NCBI GenBank assembly: GCA_963513935.1
Contig: OY740765.1
Location: 117,743,362 to 117,807,361, forward strand
From: Aphrophora alni
Lineage: Eukaryota > Arthropoda > Insecta > Hemiptera > Aphrophoridae
Reading direction: 5' to 3'
Length of the DNA stretch: 64,000 nt
Part shown: positions 1 through 13,597 of the stretch, piece by piece
How the letters are laid out: each line of letters starts with the position of its first letter
How positions within the stretch are numbered: position 1 is the first letter of the stretch
The notes under the pieces: model-generated
Seen by the model: the letters and a program-made list of their open reading frames with translations, nothing else
The model's database searches: none
Told to the model about the DNA's origin: nothing
Position numbers and translations under genes: made by a program

Positions 1-1
1 A

Positions 2-178
2 TATTTGTCGTTATCACCGCCAAGAAGAAGTTTAGAAGAAAGCTGGACATCTGAAGATTCCCCGGAAGAAGACATCACTGGGCGAGTTCTTCAGGGACCA
101 CAACAATCTAAAAACGGAGGGAGAAAAGATCTGCACTACTCAAATAAAAGAAGATACTGCATAAATCAAGAATTTTAA
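2..178 (+). CDS. Open frame running off the left edge (partial, unidentified)
   Basis: An uninterrupted frame of 58 codons enters from outside the window and ends at a TAA at 176-178. It is rich in Ser, Glu, Lys and Arg and has no hydrophobic segment or recognisable domain. The codons look less AT-biased than the DNA that follows, which suggests the 3' end of a real coding region. Since a primer-binding-site-like array follows about 830 bp later, it could be the end of a retroelement ORF, but it could equally be the last exon of a host gene. No function is assigned. Confidence 0.3.
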   Translation, partial: YLSLSPPRRSLEESWTSEDSPEEDITGRVLQGPQQSKNGGRKDLHYSNKRRYCINQEF

Positions 179-1003
179 TATATAAAATCTTTTAAAACTT
201 GAAAAATCTAAAATTCTAAATTTTAAATTAAATCGGGAATAAATAATAATTAAAAAGAAATAAGCGAAAAGAAACTATTAATTCAATTAGAGTCATTGCC
301 ATTATTTAAAACTTCAAATCTATTTTAAAGCAAAGAGATTGGTCAAATATTAGAGTAGGAATTCAAATTTTCATGATTATTAGTATAAGATGTATATTGT
401 TTAGAATAAGGATTATAGGATAAGCATAGAAGTTAAGTTTGTATTAGATTGTTTATGGAAGTGACATTTTAAATGTTTGAATAAGGCAACTAATGATAGT
501 TGTAATGATTTTAACTCATAAAATCAAGTAGTGTTCAACATTCCGTTAAATTTGTTCCACAAGTAATAAATTTGTTATTATTCAACTTTGTTCTCTGTTT
601 TAGAAATATCCTTAATTAAGTAAATTCCAAAATTAAAAAAAGAAAGTAAGTGCTCTAAAGAAAAAGTTAAAAGTAAAATAAAATATAATTTTAATCTGAT
701 GAGATAACAAGAGCTCCAAAGGGCAAACCTTTGAGACAGAATCTAAAGGAATATAAATAAAAATAAGATAGATATAGAAATTTTAATTAGTTTTTTGTAA
801 ATGTATTAGCATAAAAATTCAATCAAGATATTAGTATTATTTGTGTACTATATTTTAAGAAATTATTAGGGGAGTTAGGGTATAGGCCATGAAGAGACAA
901 ATCCTCTACCTTACTCACTTATTAAATTCTTGCGAACGTTTGGGGTAAGTTAGTTGACTAAAAGAAAAGGGCTTTTCCGCGTAAAAGCCAAAAATAGGCT
1001 AAC
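179..1003. other. AT-rich non-coding stretch
   Basis: No frame of note and no recognised repeat family. If the frame at the left edge is the end of a retroelement ORF, this could be its 3' untranslated region or LTR, but no matching second LTR is visible in the window. Confidence 0.3.
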
Positions 1004-3466
<2,463 letters not shown>

Positions 3467-3775
3467 GAAAAGTATGTAGGCCAATACTGGAAGTTAAAAA
3501 AAGTGTCGGAAAAGTACAAAAATTTTAATCGTTTTGTTCATATCTGTGTTATTCAAATTAAATTACTTAAAAATCTGTAGAATAATTCATAACTTCAAAA
3601 ATGCCTACTTAATATCAAGACATATTAATATGCATATCGTATGACACATGCACATTACATGTTTTATTAGACAATAATATTAAAATGTATTTTTTCATAC
3701 AATGTTGTTACTATAATTTAGGTACACAGAGTTAAAATGGACTTTATATGTTAAATGGCTATATAAATGCTCATT

Positions 3776-3777
<2 letters not shown>

Positions 3778-3815
<38 letters not shown>
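3778..3815. repeat. (TA)n microsatellite
   Basis: Uninterrupted TA dinucleotides directly before the left arm of the hairpin at 3811-3860. Confidence 0.95.
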
Positions 3816-3817
<2 letters not shown>

Positions 3818-3860
3818 GTGTACTAAAAGTGCGGCAATAGCCTTTTAGTACACATTATAT
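3811..3860. repeat. Perfect 19-bp hairpin
   Basis: The arm at 3811-3829 (core GTGTACTAAAAG) is matched perfectly by its complement at 3842-3860, with a 12-base loop. It lies inside the decayed Tc1/mariner-like element. The stem is short for a microRNA precursor, so a fold-back repeat is more likely. Confidence 0.8.
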
Positions 3861-4523
3861 CTTCGGTTGTAATAGTGATACAATAATGGAACAAGGGGTT
3901 TGAAAGTTACAATTATTCTGTATCCACATGGAGTGGCAAAACATTTGTAAAAGCACAAGGCATGTAAAAAATGTATAAAAACATATTTTTTTCGACTTTT
4001 TAAAATGTAATCATACTAAACTTTTGATGTATTATTCTAAACCCTAAAAAAACATCATTATTCTAAACATCATTCTTATTTTGATGTTTTGTCTAAACCT
4101 TGTTTAGAGATAGTTACTTAAATAGAAATTTTCTTTGATAGCTCAAAACACAACTTAGTTACGTAAGTTCGAAGTTTAACAGAATAATGTCCTGATTCCG
4201 TGTTATGAGGGCAGTTTTAGACTGTTGTATTGTTTGGTATTAATTTCAATTAAATGTAACAATCCAATTAAAAATTACTGTCAACAACCTTTAATTACAG
4301 GGTAATTTACAAGTTCTATTTAGATTAACTAAACAAGGAAGTTTGAACCCGGTTGAAAAGTCGGGTTTAACCATGGAACTTTGCTCTGTGGAGATTGTTA
4401 TCTGGATAGGCAAGGTCAGAGACTTGTTCTGTATTGTGTCACATTTCTTTCCCTGTTTCTAGATAGGATTAGGTTTGTTTCAGTTTACGGTAATCCAGTG
4501 CAAGTGAAGTTTATTTTATTGAT

Positions 4524-4707
4524 ATGGCTGCCCTTACTGGGACGGATCGTATAACAATCCTTATGATGAGAAGGATATGGCGAGAGAGTGCATTCATATG
4601 AAGAAGTCGCCAACTTATTTAATGATATTTATCCTAATATGCCACCAATCTCTACGACAACAGCTTATAGGACCAAGCTAACAGCATTTATGACATATGG
4701 TATATAG
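4524..4707 (+). pseudogene. Transposase N-terminal helix-turn-helix relic
   Basis: It begins with ATG at 4524 and shifts frame near 4588. It then reads SYEEVANLFNDIYPNMPPIS followed by a TTTAYRT-like recognition helix, and stops at 4705-4707. The pattern (Y.EV...FN..YP..PPIS..TV.R) is typical of the N-terminal helix-turn-helix of IS630/Tc1/mariner-type transposases of arthropods. No DDE domain follows, so only the DNA-binding start survives. It sits between the inverted ends at 3467 and 4936, which supports the assignment. The subfamily is not resolved. Confidence 0.5.
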
Positions 4708-4936
4708 CCACCTAGCCAAACATATTTGTAGTGCGCAATTAGTGTCATCAATAATTAATACTAGTCTATACGCAGTTTATCCCGTTTCTTGACTATGCTC
4801 AGATGTATACCTAGACCTACCTACGAATTCCCATTGCTATGTACCTATACATAACCTACACATACATATATTTCATATTTTTTTCATACTTTTCCAACAC
4901 TTTATTCAACTTCCTGAATTGGCCTACATACTTTTC

Positions 4937-5533
4937 GGATCGTTTTGTTTTTTGTAAATTTTTGAAGTGATGTCCAAATAGTTAAAAATTACCATTACTT
5001 CTGTTTATATATAAATTAAAACTATTATATACATGAAATATTTTTATACCCCATAATGAGCATGAAAATTTTCATATTTCGCTCAAAACCAAAACACGTC
5101 CAATGATGTAGAATTAACTTTCTTAGGGTTGACATTAAAAAAAAAAAAAATTACTTTTAAAAATTAGTTTCCAAGGCAAAATATTGTTTTATTTTAAATT
5201 CCTTTAAAGTGTTTTAAATGATCATTTATTGTATGACACTAGTACCCTGACTTGATAATTCTTATTTTCACACTTACGTGACCACATTTATTGATTCTTC
5301 GTACATACATTGTCGAAAATAAGATAGCAAAAAATAAAAATTATTTTAAGGTAGTTTGTTCAAATTTTTTGTAAACAAGTTCGAGGTAGTGTTCATTAAA
5401 CTTTTACCCTAAAAACAAATTCCATTAGACCACAAATAACACATTCACTGCATTGGCTTTGTTTGGTGAATACCTCCCAGGTGTTAGAAATAGTTTAGCA
5501 TTATTAAATCTCTGTTATATCCAATTGGTAATA
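4937..5533. other. No assignable gene
   Basis: AT-rich sequence without supported features, ending at the TA duplication of the pogo-type MITE. Confidence 0.5.
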
Positions 5534-6126
5534 CAGTAGACTCTCATAAATTCGGATCACGAAAATCCGGACTCCGGAAAATCCGGATCGGACGGTAAAA
5601 TTTTTTATAACAATTTGCCCCATAAATTTAATAATGTAGATTCTTACATTTTATTAAAACCATTCAATAATGTTCACTGACTTTTTTTTCACTCCTGTGT
5701 TTTACTTAATTGCAGTCCAGTACTGTATTATATACATTACAGTAACAGTACTATTAGTTAATGTATTAGTGTGTAACAAATGTCGTTGGGTATCGGCACG
5801 GGCCGGTAGCGATTGCATATGTGACTTATCACCGCTCGTATCGGCCCCATGGCCAAGGGCATACCCAGGATCAAAACTAGGGGAGGGGGGCAAGCCATGG
5901 TCATTCAATATACAATTGATTATTAAAATAGTTATTTCAAGAATTGTATTAAATTCCAGCAACAAAATGTATAATAAAGATTATTTTTTTGCTTCCAGGG
6001 GGGGCAGCTGCCCCCCTGCCCCTCGCTGGGTACTCCCATGCCCATGGCCGACATTTCCGAATACGGATTTTTCGGAATTCGGACCAACTGTCCGCCACAA
6101 TAGTCCGGATTTATGAGAGTCTACTG
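5534..6126. mobile_element. Pogo/Tigger-type MITE with TA target duplication
   Basis: Terminal inverted repeats begin CAGTAGACTCTCATAAAT and end with the complement at 6126. TA stands on each side (5532-5533 and 6127-6128). The interior has subterminal ATCCGGA/TCCGGAT-type repeats and no transposase. A hAT MITE (5854-6040) was inserted later. Pogo/Tigger elements generate TA duplications and commonly have ends starting CAGTAGACTC, so the class is secure although the exact family is not. Confidence 0.85.
5854..6040. mobile_element. hAT-type MITE nested in the pogo MITE
   Basis: 187 bp. It starts CAAGGGCATACCCAG and ends with the near-complement CTGGGTACTCCCATG. It is flanked by a perfect 8-bp duplication, CCCATGGC, at 5846-5853 and 6041-6048. 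The interior carries a GC-rich palindrome around GGGGGCAGCTGCCCCC. The 8-bp duplication and short terminal repeats place it with hAT elements. A related fragment is at 49609-49691. Confidence 0.85.
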
Positions 6127-6128
6127 TA

Positions 6129-7474
6129 CCAAGAATAGTACTAATATGTGTTTCCAATCTCAAAATGGTGGCAAAATAGAAGTCATAACATCCTTTCAGT
6201 TATAGCTGCACTGCGAGTTATGTAGGCCTACTCTCCATGTTATATAAAACGGTTATTAATACCACATTATGAAAATAATTGTTGCATATATACAAAAAGC
6301 GGTAGAAATGATGTCATTGTTCAGGTTACCTATTGGCGACACTCATCCTCATATAAATCAGCATACCGAAAAATGTAAAAAAAACTAGCAATAGTTGATA
6401 TATTGCTTAGGGGATGCCACCAAAAACTTATTTTCTTGTGTGAATGGTATATCATCCATGCCTATTTTAATACTGTGGGTCGTACACAGTATATATCTCA
6501 ATATCAGACACACACAGTACATCAAACAAACAAACTCTTGCAAAAAAATCAATGAATCAAACCTTCAAAACATGCTACAGGAAATACTGAATTCACACTC
6601 AAATACTACTCTTGCACTTATTTCATCAGTATTGCATTACTGAGCATTATCAAAAGGATATTACCTATTGGTTACACCCACAGAAAATTTGTTAAGATTC
6701 ACTTTAAAGTGATAACTTCAATACCAAAGTTTACTAAAAAAGTGTCATCCAGTGCCAATTTGTTATCATCAAGAGTCCAAAAGAAAATATTGGGTTAATA
6801 AATGTTTAAGTAAGCTACCTTGTACCCGCAAACATAATATGGCTAGATTATCCCTGTTATAGAGGAATCATCCACAGCGACATACATTCCAAGTAAAAAT
6901 AGTGGAAACACCTTATTCTAGCAAACAATAAGCCTATGCTGACAGAACAGGCTATAATTATAGATCACCTAACCATTTACTCAGAATATACATTTCATCA
7001 ATTAGAATAAACCAAAACTATACCCTAATTAAATTAAATTCTCCTCAAAACACACTCTTTTGGGCCTATAAATATTAAAAGTACCTTGTGAAAGCAAACT
7101 AGGCTATTAGCCTACTGAATGGGCCATACAAGAGTCCACAATCATAGAACACCTATCCCTTTATTCAAAAAATGGTATCCAACAAATAGAAATGAACCAA
7201 AACTTTGTCCTAATTGGATGAAAATCAACTTTAAAAAACAAAACGTTTTCTTAGAGAAAACTTACTTCCAAAAGTAGAATTAAAAATAATGGATATGTCT
7301 ATACATGGGACAATTTTACAATACATATTTAGGAAAAATGCTGTTAATAGAACTTCATTCTATATGAAACAATATAATTAGTTAACTTACCTGAAATATG
7401 CTTTTAATTATTCATATGCAAATTTTTATTATTTTGTAAATATAATTTATATATTTTGGAACGACTAATTTCTA
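6129..7474. other. No assignable gene
   Basis: AT-rich sequence; the frame at 6395-6643 has no family resemblance and is probably chance. Confidence 0.5.
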
Positions 7475-7505
7475 TGAGGGCTGTCCGAAAAAGAGACCGA
7501 CAAAA
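7475..7505. repeat. Possible solitary mariner terminal repeat
   Basis: A TA is followed by TGAGGGCTGTCCGAAAAAG, which resembles the terminal repeats of mauritiana-type mariner elements (GAGGGCTGTCCGGAAAGT). No matching right end or transposase was found, so it would be a truncated end or a chance match. Confidence 0.3.
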
Positions 7506-8720
7506 ATTTTGGTTATATGTAGTGAAGGTATTGTAGAAGTGCTAATTAGCAAACCTGCTAATTCTAAGTAGCTAACCCACGTTAGCAGAAGCAGTCCAGT
7601 GCAAACACGTAGAAATAACAAATATATAGTTAGCAGTTCTTTGATTAGCTGTTGGAAGTATCTTCAACTGAAACTTTTCAACTGAATTGACAGCTATAAT
7701 TCAGCTAACATTTAAAAGAATTAGGAATACGGATTTTCAGTTAAATAAAATGCTGAATGGAAACTGATAACCGCTAAAGATTACTTTGTGTTTAGTTTAG
7801 CCTATTGCTTATTTATCATTGCATACAACAGTTTGCAGTTAACAACTTAATCTGCTAATTTTGACTGCATATCAATATTACATTTAGCAACAAAGTTGTT
7901 TTTCAAAATTACGCTTTTTCCATCACTAATTATTTGCGACATCACAGGCATTACCAATTCTTCAGATTAAAATGTATAAAATTTAGTGAATCATATGTAT
8001 GTGTGGTGAGTGTGTTTTTTATTCTACAAATTTTCGTAAACACAAAACGGTGCCTATATTTAACTTACTTGTATAACAAGACAATAAAAATAGAACATAT
8101 CATTATCCCTACTATATATTTCTGTTTATTAAAGAAATGTTTCCAAACAAAAAATATGTTTTTAGAAGAAGACAAAATATTAAACCTCAGGTTATTCGTT
8201 AAAGTATTTAAAGATTTGTTTGAGACCTCGCATTTTCTTGAACTGGTCTCACTTTTACTACTGACTTATTGTACTACATCTTGGTCAGGACCTAACATCT
8301 TATTTAATTGATGATGAGGATATCGAGAAAATACATTTTAAAACTTTTAACCCTCTTAGGGACGAATTTCGGAAAACCCTTCTTAAGAATGTAAAATTAC
8401 AGGAGGACTATACTATGTGTATATTATGTTCCTGGGTCCAGAAGTTTGGGTTGAACTTTTATGAATCTTTGAGGATGTTTTCTTTTATATTAGAATACAG
8501 ATTATGCATTATCTTGAATAATTATACAAAATAATTCTTCTTTTTTTAGGCATTTGTGTGGGTAATCAGGGTAACCATTGTTAGTAAAAACCAAATCGAT
8601 ATTTCATTAATTATATTAGTATGTTATAAAATTAACAGATATTAAGAAATTTAATAAAACATATTGGACACATTAAAGATAGAATTTCAGAAAATCCCTT
8701 GTTAGTGAGAATATACCATA
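7506..8720. other. No assignable gene
   Basis: The 125-codon frame at 7934-8311 is hydrophobic and AT-driven and matches no family I know. I treat it as chance. Confidence 0.4.
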
Positions 8721-8752
8721 AGGTGCAGTGGGGTAACTGGGCCATGGGTCAT
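8721..8752 (+). repeat. Left terminal inverted repeat of the Tigger element
   Basis: The first 22 bases equal the complement of the right end and similarity continues to about base 32. It contains the GGGGTAACTGG motif repeated at internal sites. Confidence 0.9.
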
Positions 8753-8843
8753 TTACATTTACGGGTATTTCAAGCTTATTCGGTTGGCACACCTGATTCT
8801 TGTTGGTTTCTTTTCTTTATAGAACAGCAGCTCTAGCTCTAAC

Positions 8844-9658
8844 TAGCGATGTTGATACTCGGGTGAAATAGATACTCGCAATACTCGGCTTCGAATTATT
8901 TCAATACTCGTATTATTAATTCGACATCGAGTATCTGCGCAGAATGATTATGCGCATCGAACTCAGTTTTACCAATCAGAATAATCAGATCGTTTTAGAT
9001 AAACCTTCACTTATGCGTTTAATATAACCGAATGTTTTTTGAAACTATAGTAGAATAACCAAGGTCAAAGATTTATTATGATACAATGTTTACAACCTGT
9101 CAATAATATGTCTGTCTCTGTTTACAGACTACAACATTAATAATTTAGTTATTATTTAAAATAAGTTAATTTACTATATTTTTTATAAAGATGGTAACCT
9201 AATAATATTTATTTAAATATAAGTACAGTAATAACAATTAAATAATAATTTAATTTACTTTTTGTTAATGTGGAAATAAATTAATATTATTGTTATTTTA
9301 AATTGAACTTGTTACCGAATCTAAATCATTATAACTCAAAATCGTAATGTTTAATTAATGTGTAGTGAAAAATCAGCTTAGAAACAAATGTAACCAAAGT
9401 AGAAACATCGAGTATTTTGTTTGGAATTGACACAACACTAACGAATACAGTTGTCCGAGGATACTCGCCGCACACCGAGGATACTCGCAGACCGAGGATA
9501 CTCGCTATGACTCGCACATTACTTCCTCCTTGTTCCTAGTTACGAGGATTTTGACCGAGTATTTTAATTCGAAACCGAGGATTTTAATACTCGGACTCTT
9601 CCGAGGATTTTGATACTCGGAATCACCGAGTATTTTAATTCGAACTCGCACATCACTA
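8844..9658. mobile_element. hAT-type MITE, copy A
   Basis: 815 bp, from TAGCGATGTTGATACTCG to the complement CACATCACTA. It is flanked by a perfect 8-bp duplication, GCTCTAAC (8836-8843 and 9659-9666). Subterminal motifs CCGAGGATACTCGC (three near-copies at about 9456-9505) and CCGAGTATTTTAATTCGAA recur near the right end. A sister copy with a different duplication is at 23965-24755 in the same Tigger host. It encodes no transposase, so mobilisation in trans by a hAT transposase is inferred. Confidence 0.9.
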
Positions 9659-9905
9659 GCTCTAACCTCTTTTGCAGCCATATTGTCAATGTGAGTTACA
9701 ACTGAATTTCGAGCAGCAAAATAGTTCAAACAACGTGCTGTGGTGCTGTGTGGACACTTTAAAATTATCTTCAGCAATAGCCTGTAAGTATCTGTTTTAT
9801 ATTTTCTATCTAGAAATAAACTTTAATACTACTTTCTATTGTTAATCATGTGTTTAACACTAGATTACTTTTCTTAGTTCATTGTTACTTGATCACTTTT
9901 CATTC

Positions 9906-11032
9906 CATGGGCGTCATCGCCGGGGGGCCGGGTCCCCCCCAATATTTGAAATGTAAAAATATTTTTGCTAAAAACATATGATTTACTTAAAACCTTAAAA
10001 GGTAAACATCGGGCTTTGTCTCTACTAGGGTTTTTAACATTACATTTCTGTTACAAACGCATAAATAAATGCATAAAAACAATGTTTTGAGAAGTTTAAT
10101 TTTAAAAAATGTCCATACCCCCAGTCCCCCGGCATATGTCCCTCCCGGTAATTCTGCACAATTACTTGGTCAACCCCAAATTTTTTCATATTTTACTACG
10201 GTCATAAGGATGTTCTCAGAAAGCAAGAAACATAAAATTTAAGGCCCGCAAGGCCATCTGCCGAGCGATAAGAAGGTTTAAAGTCCACGCGATAACAGTG
10301 GCTTGCGGGAGACGCGCGGTAGGCCAGTTGTGACAGTACCGTTATATAATTATATATAATGACAGGTTTGGCCAGGTAGCTATATATATAGGCCTATATA
10401 TATAGCTATCTGGCCAAACCTGTCATTATAGGCCTTCCGCGCGTCTCCCCATCGTACAGAGCGATAAGAAGGTTCAAAGTCTACGCGATAACAGTGGCTT
10501 GCGAGAGACACGCGGAAGGCCAGTTGTGACAGTACCGTTATATAATTATATATAATGACAGGTTTGGCCAGGTAGCTATATAGATAGCTACCTGGCCAAA
10601 CCTGTCATTATAAGCCTTCCGCTCGTCTCCCCATCGTACAGAGCGATAAGAAGGTTCAAAGTCTACGCGATAACAGTGGCTTGCGGGAGACGCGCGGAAG
10701 GCCAGTTGTGACAGTACCGTTATATAATTATATATAATGACAGGTTTGGCCAGGTAGCTATATATATATAGGCCTATATATAAAGCTACCTGGCCAAACC
10801 TGTCATTATAGGCCTTCCTTGCGTCTCTCGCAAGCCACTGTTATCGCGTGGACTTTGAACCTTCTTATCGCTCGGCAACCTGTACGATGGCCTTGCGGGC
10901 CTTAAATTTTATGTTTCTTGCTTTCTGAGAACATCCTTATGACCGTAGTAAAATATGAAAAAATTTGGGGTTGACCAAGTAATTGCGCAGAATTACCTCC
11001 CTCCCAATAATGAACTGGTGATGACGCCCATG
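9906..11032. mobile_element. hAT-like foldback element with long inverted ends
   Basis: 1127 bp, starting CATGGGCGTCATC and ending with its complement. A perfect 8-bp duplication, TTTCATTC, flanks it (9898-9905 and 11033-11040). Beyond the first bases, about 120 bp of inverted arm match almost perfectly (10140-10255 against 10888-11010). The left arm carries about 210 bp absent on the right, bounded by C/G runs, perhaps a further insertion. No transposase frame is present. The centre is an array of large hairpins, described separately. Confidence 0.85.
10263..10873. repeat. Tandem array of about 190-bp hairpin units
   Basis: GAGCGATAAG marks unit starts at 10263, 10459 and 10641, and its complement closes the array at 10864-10873. 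Within each unit the arm TAATGACAGGTTTGGCCAGG is mirrored by CCTGGCCAAACCTGTCATTA across a short TA-rich loop. Each repeat can therefore fold on itself, and the whole array folds between the outer arms. Flanking words such as GACGCGCGG recur in both orientations. Confidence 0.85.
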
Positions 11033-11138
11033 TTTCATTCTAAATTTTACTACATTCTGTTTGTATTATTATTATTATTTTTTTAAACTTTACTTTAGTG
11101 TTGACTATTTTTTATATTAAATCCTTTATTGTTTTTAA

Positions 11139-11800
11139 GTGTTTATAAATCCTACATATTTTAACTGTAAAAAAATTTCTTTTACCACCACTACAAGTAC
11201 GTTAAAAAAAAAAAAAATTGGAAAAAAAAATCGAAAAAAATATAAGTATTATTTTATTGGAAAAATTAATCGGATATTCATAAAATACATCATTTATAAG
11301 TGTTTAATTTATATAAAAAGAGAAAAATGATTTACAATAAGTTCATTAGGTAGAATGCTAAAAATACCAAAATTAGAGTCCTGTCTTCACTGAAAATCAC
11401 ATTCCTTGCAGTGATTAATATACACTTAGTAGCTAAATCAAACACTTTGAACTGTAAAATCACTATTTACACAATAAACTAATTACAACACTAAAAACTA
11501 ACAATATATAAACAATAATTTACAAAAAAATATTCAAAACCTTAATAGTTAAAACTTTCGCAAACACTACTCTTTCATAAAATATACGACGCGAGCTTGA
11601 GTACAGTAATAACGGTTCAACTTTGAGCTTAGCCGAAGAGACACTGGCCTCTATTCACAATGTCAGAAAGGTAAACAAAAAGACAGAGCGTGTCCGTCTT
11701 TTGTCTACGAGTTCTCCGAATTTTACAAAGGGCGGGTCGTAATTTTTACGAATGAGTAGTGTTCTAGGGTTAATGTGTCTGTAGGCTTTTAGTCAATTCT
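11139..11800. other. AT-rich Tigger intron sequence, no gene
   Basis: Poly-A-rich low-complexity DNA. The lysine-rich frame at 11139-11330 is a composition artefact. Confidence 0.6.
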
Positions 11801-11880
11801 TGTTGGGGTGGCCCAGTTACCCAGTTAGTATTTTTTAAATGGGGTAACTAGGTTTACCGGGGTCCAGTTACCCCACTAAT
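11800..11880. repeat. Internal copies of the Tigger terminal motif
   Basis: GGCCCAGTTACCC, GGGGTAACTAGG and CCAGTTACCCCACT occur within about 80 bp and match the element's ends (GGGGTAACTGG and its complement). They may be internal transposase-binding sites or the ends of an older nested relative. Confidence 0.55.
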
Positions 11881-12018
11881 AAACTTGCAGTAATTAAACA
11901 AAGAAATTTTTATTGAAAAGGAAACACCTTACTTTTATACAAATAACTTGTAAAAACAAATCACAAGCATAATAATATTAATTAAAATTCATGGTGATAG
12001 CTCCTGAACTGCTTTAAA

Positions 12019-12416
12019 TGACGTAAAAATTGTGGTACATACCTCAGTCAGCAGTTCAAAATATTTACAACGTGCTTGCAAGTTTTCATCCTGTGTGGGA
12101 CATCATCAGGCACTGACAGTACAATAACACTAATGCAGGCACTAATACATCACAAATGTTAAAACATTCTCATACCTGCTTGGTCCGCGGCGATGTCCCC
12201 GATAGGCCTATTGCGTGTAATGTACTTAAATGTGACTTGTTTTGTGTTATTTATTTATAACTGTGTCAAATTTAACGTTTGTGTTGTGTGTTAGTGTTAG
12301 TGTTATTGTACTGTCAATGCCTGATGATGTACCACACGGGATGAAAGCTTGCTAGCACTTTATAAATATTTTGAACTACTGACCTCCGGAGGTTTGAACC
12401 ACAATTTTTACATCAT
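12019..12416. mobile_element. Penelope-like foldback remnant
   Basis: Arms at 12019-12145 and 12284-12416 are inverted copies at roughly 80-85 percent by eye. Each holds the words GCCTGATGATGT and GATGAAAGCTTGC (or complement). Such CTGATGATG...CACGGGATGAAA blocks are typical of the terminal repeats of Penelope-like retroelements in arthropods, as also seen around the GIY-YIG frame at 29251. No coding sequence remains between the arms. Confidence 0.5.
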
Positions 12417-12455
12417 AGTAACATGGCTCTAATAAAATTCCTTTTTTTTTAGGTG

Positions 12456-12878
12456 ATGGTGCGGAATTACGTAAGAAAAACCCAAAGGGTGTTGGAGCAG
12501 CCTACACAGCAGAAGGTCTCGAGAATGCCCTCAACGATGTTAATAATGGAAACAAAACCATCCGAGGAGCAGCTACCGCTTACAACATACCTTGTAGTAC
12601 TCTGAAACATCGAGTACATGGAACTCGAGAAACGGGCTACAAATCTAAAGAAGGTACAGGTGGAGGGGGTGTACAATCCTACCTATCTAGTCACGATGAG
12701 GAGGAACTGACCAACTGCATAAGAACTATGGATAGAAATGGGTTGGGTCTAACCCGTGAAGAAATACTAGATCTTGTCCAGTGCTACATAATCCAAAATG
12801 AGCTAGTAACACGATTCAAAGACCATCGCCCTGGGCATGATTGGATTATTTTTTTCAGATATAGACACCGTCTTTCTA
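12456..12878 (+). pseudogene. Tigger transposase, N-terminal DNA-binding part (segment 1)
   Basis: Begins MVRNYVRKT at ATG 12456. It shifts frame by one base in an A run near 12475-12483, then reads on in frame through 12728 to the piggyBac insertion. It shows a psq/CENP-B-like helix-turn-helix (GLENALNDVNNGNKTIRGAA, AYNIPCSTLKHRV) in the first 60 residues. A linker typical of Tigger transposases (EEELTNCIRTMDRNGLGLTR) follows, leading into the DDE domain. Family role: binding the element's ends and catalysing cut-and-paste into TA. The reading continues at 14818 beyond the piggyBac insertion. Confidence 0.8.
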
Positions 12879-13342
12879 TTAACCCTTACCGCGCGGCTAG
12901 CGCCCACAGACACGGCACTGCCCACTCCCACTACGCAGCTAGCGCCTATAAGCGTGATCGCTCAATCGTCTACCATTACTGCGCTGTAGATCGTAAAATA
13001 TCCGAGAGAGTGCATAATAATGTCGCTTTTGTCTATTTGGACCCTCTAAACCAATATGGCGACTATTTAGAAATATTTTGTTATCGTTAATGGTTGCCTA
13101 GCAAAAAAGACTAGTATTCGTTTGCTCCCGTACTGCTTTTTGCGCCTATAAACGCGGGCTACTACGGTCAGCTGTTTTCGTGTTTTCACTCTCGTTTGCA
13201 TTTGTTGTTGACGTCTGTTGAATGTGTTGAGTGTTGTGTGTTTATTTACGTCGAGTTTTGCCGGTAAATAAATATAAATATTTTGTTAGTTTTGTCTTTT
13301 TCTGGGACTCTTATCAAATGTGTATATTTGATATACACTGTA

Positions 13343-13597
13343 ATGGCTCATCCAGACGATCCTGATTTTGACGAATTTGTAAATGGACTTATAAACGCAT
13401 CGTTTTCTAGTGCGGTTGACTTTCATAACCTAGAACAAGAAGAGGCTGAAAATGTAATTTTACACAATATTAGTGACCGTGAAGTTGATAGTTCTAGTGA
13501 AAATGAAGAAAATCAAGAAGTAGGGTTAGTTCCAAGACGCAGGTCTATGGTTATTGGTAACCTTATGGTAGGCCTATCATTATTGAATGAAAATTTA
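13343..13597 (+). pseudogene. piggyBac transposase N-terminal remnant (P1)
   Basis: The ATG at 13343 opens an acidic segment (HPDDPDFDEFVNGLINASFS, then SSSENEENQE). It resembles the disordered acidic N-termini of insect piggyBac transposases (DDE_Tnp_1_7 family). The frame stops at 13597 before any catalytic Asp, because the interior was deleted to make a non-autonomous element. An upstream in-frame ATG at 13283 is less likely, since the MAHPDDP start fits the family better. Assignment rests on acidic composition plus the TTAA-bounded context. Confidence 0.5.

Larger units (their letters stand above)
3467..4936. mobile_element. Decayed Tc1/mariner-like DNA transposon
   Basis: Inverted ends of about 50 bp face each other. 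They start with GAAAAGTATGTAGGCCAAT at 3467 and its complement ends at 4936. Similarity continues past the first 20 bases through an AGGAAGTT-type and a GTGTYGGAAAAGTA block. Between them lies a short helix-turn-helix transposase relic (4524-4707), a TA microsatellite and a 19-bp hairpin. I could not read a clear target-site duplication, so the outermost base is uncertain. Confidence 0.6.
9784..12452 (+). other. Likely intron of the Tigger transposase gene (5' leader)
   Basis: A strong donor, CCT|GTAAGT at 9783/9784, follows the leader exon. A pyrimidine tract ending in AG at 12451-12452 lies directly before GTGATGG, with the transposase ATG at 12456. The interval was later filled by the hAT foldback (9906-11032) and the Penelope-like foldback (12019-12416). 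Splicing is inferred from consensus sites only. Confidence 0.55.

Noticed and set aside
3811..3860. microRNA precursor
   Set aside because: The stem is 19 bp with a 12-base loop, too short for a standard pre-miRNA; kept as a hairpin only.
11139..11330. Lysine-rich 63-codon frame
   Set aside because: Poly-A-driven composition with no domain, inside the Tigger intron.
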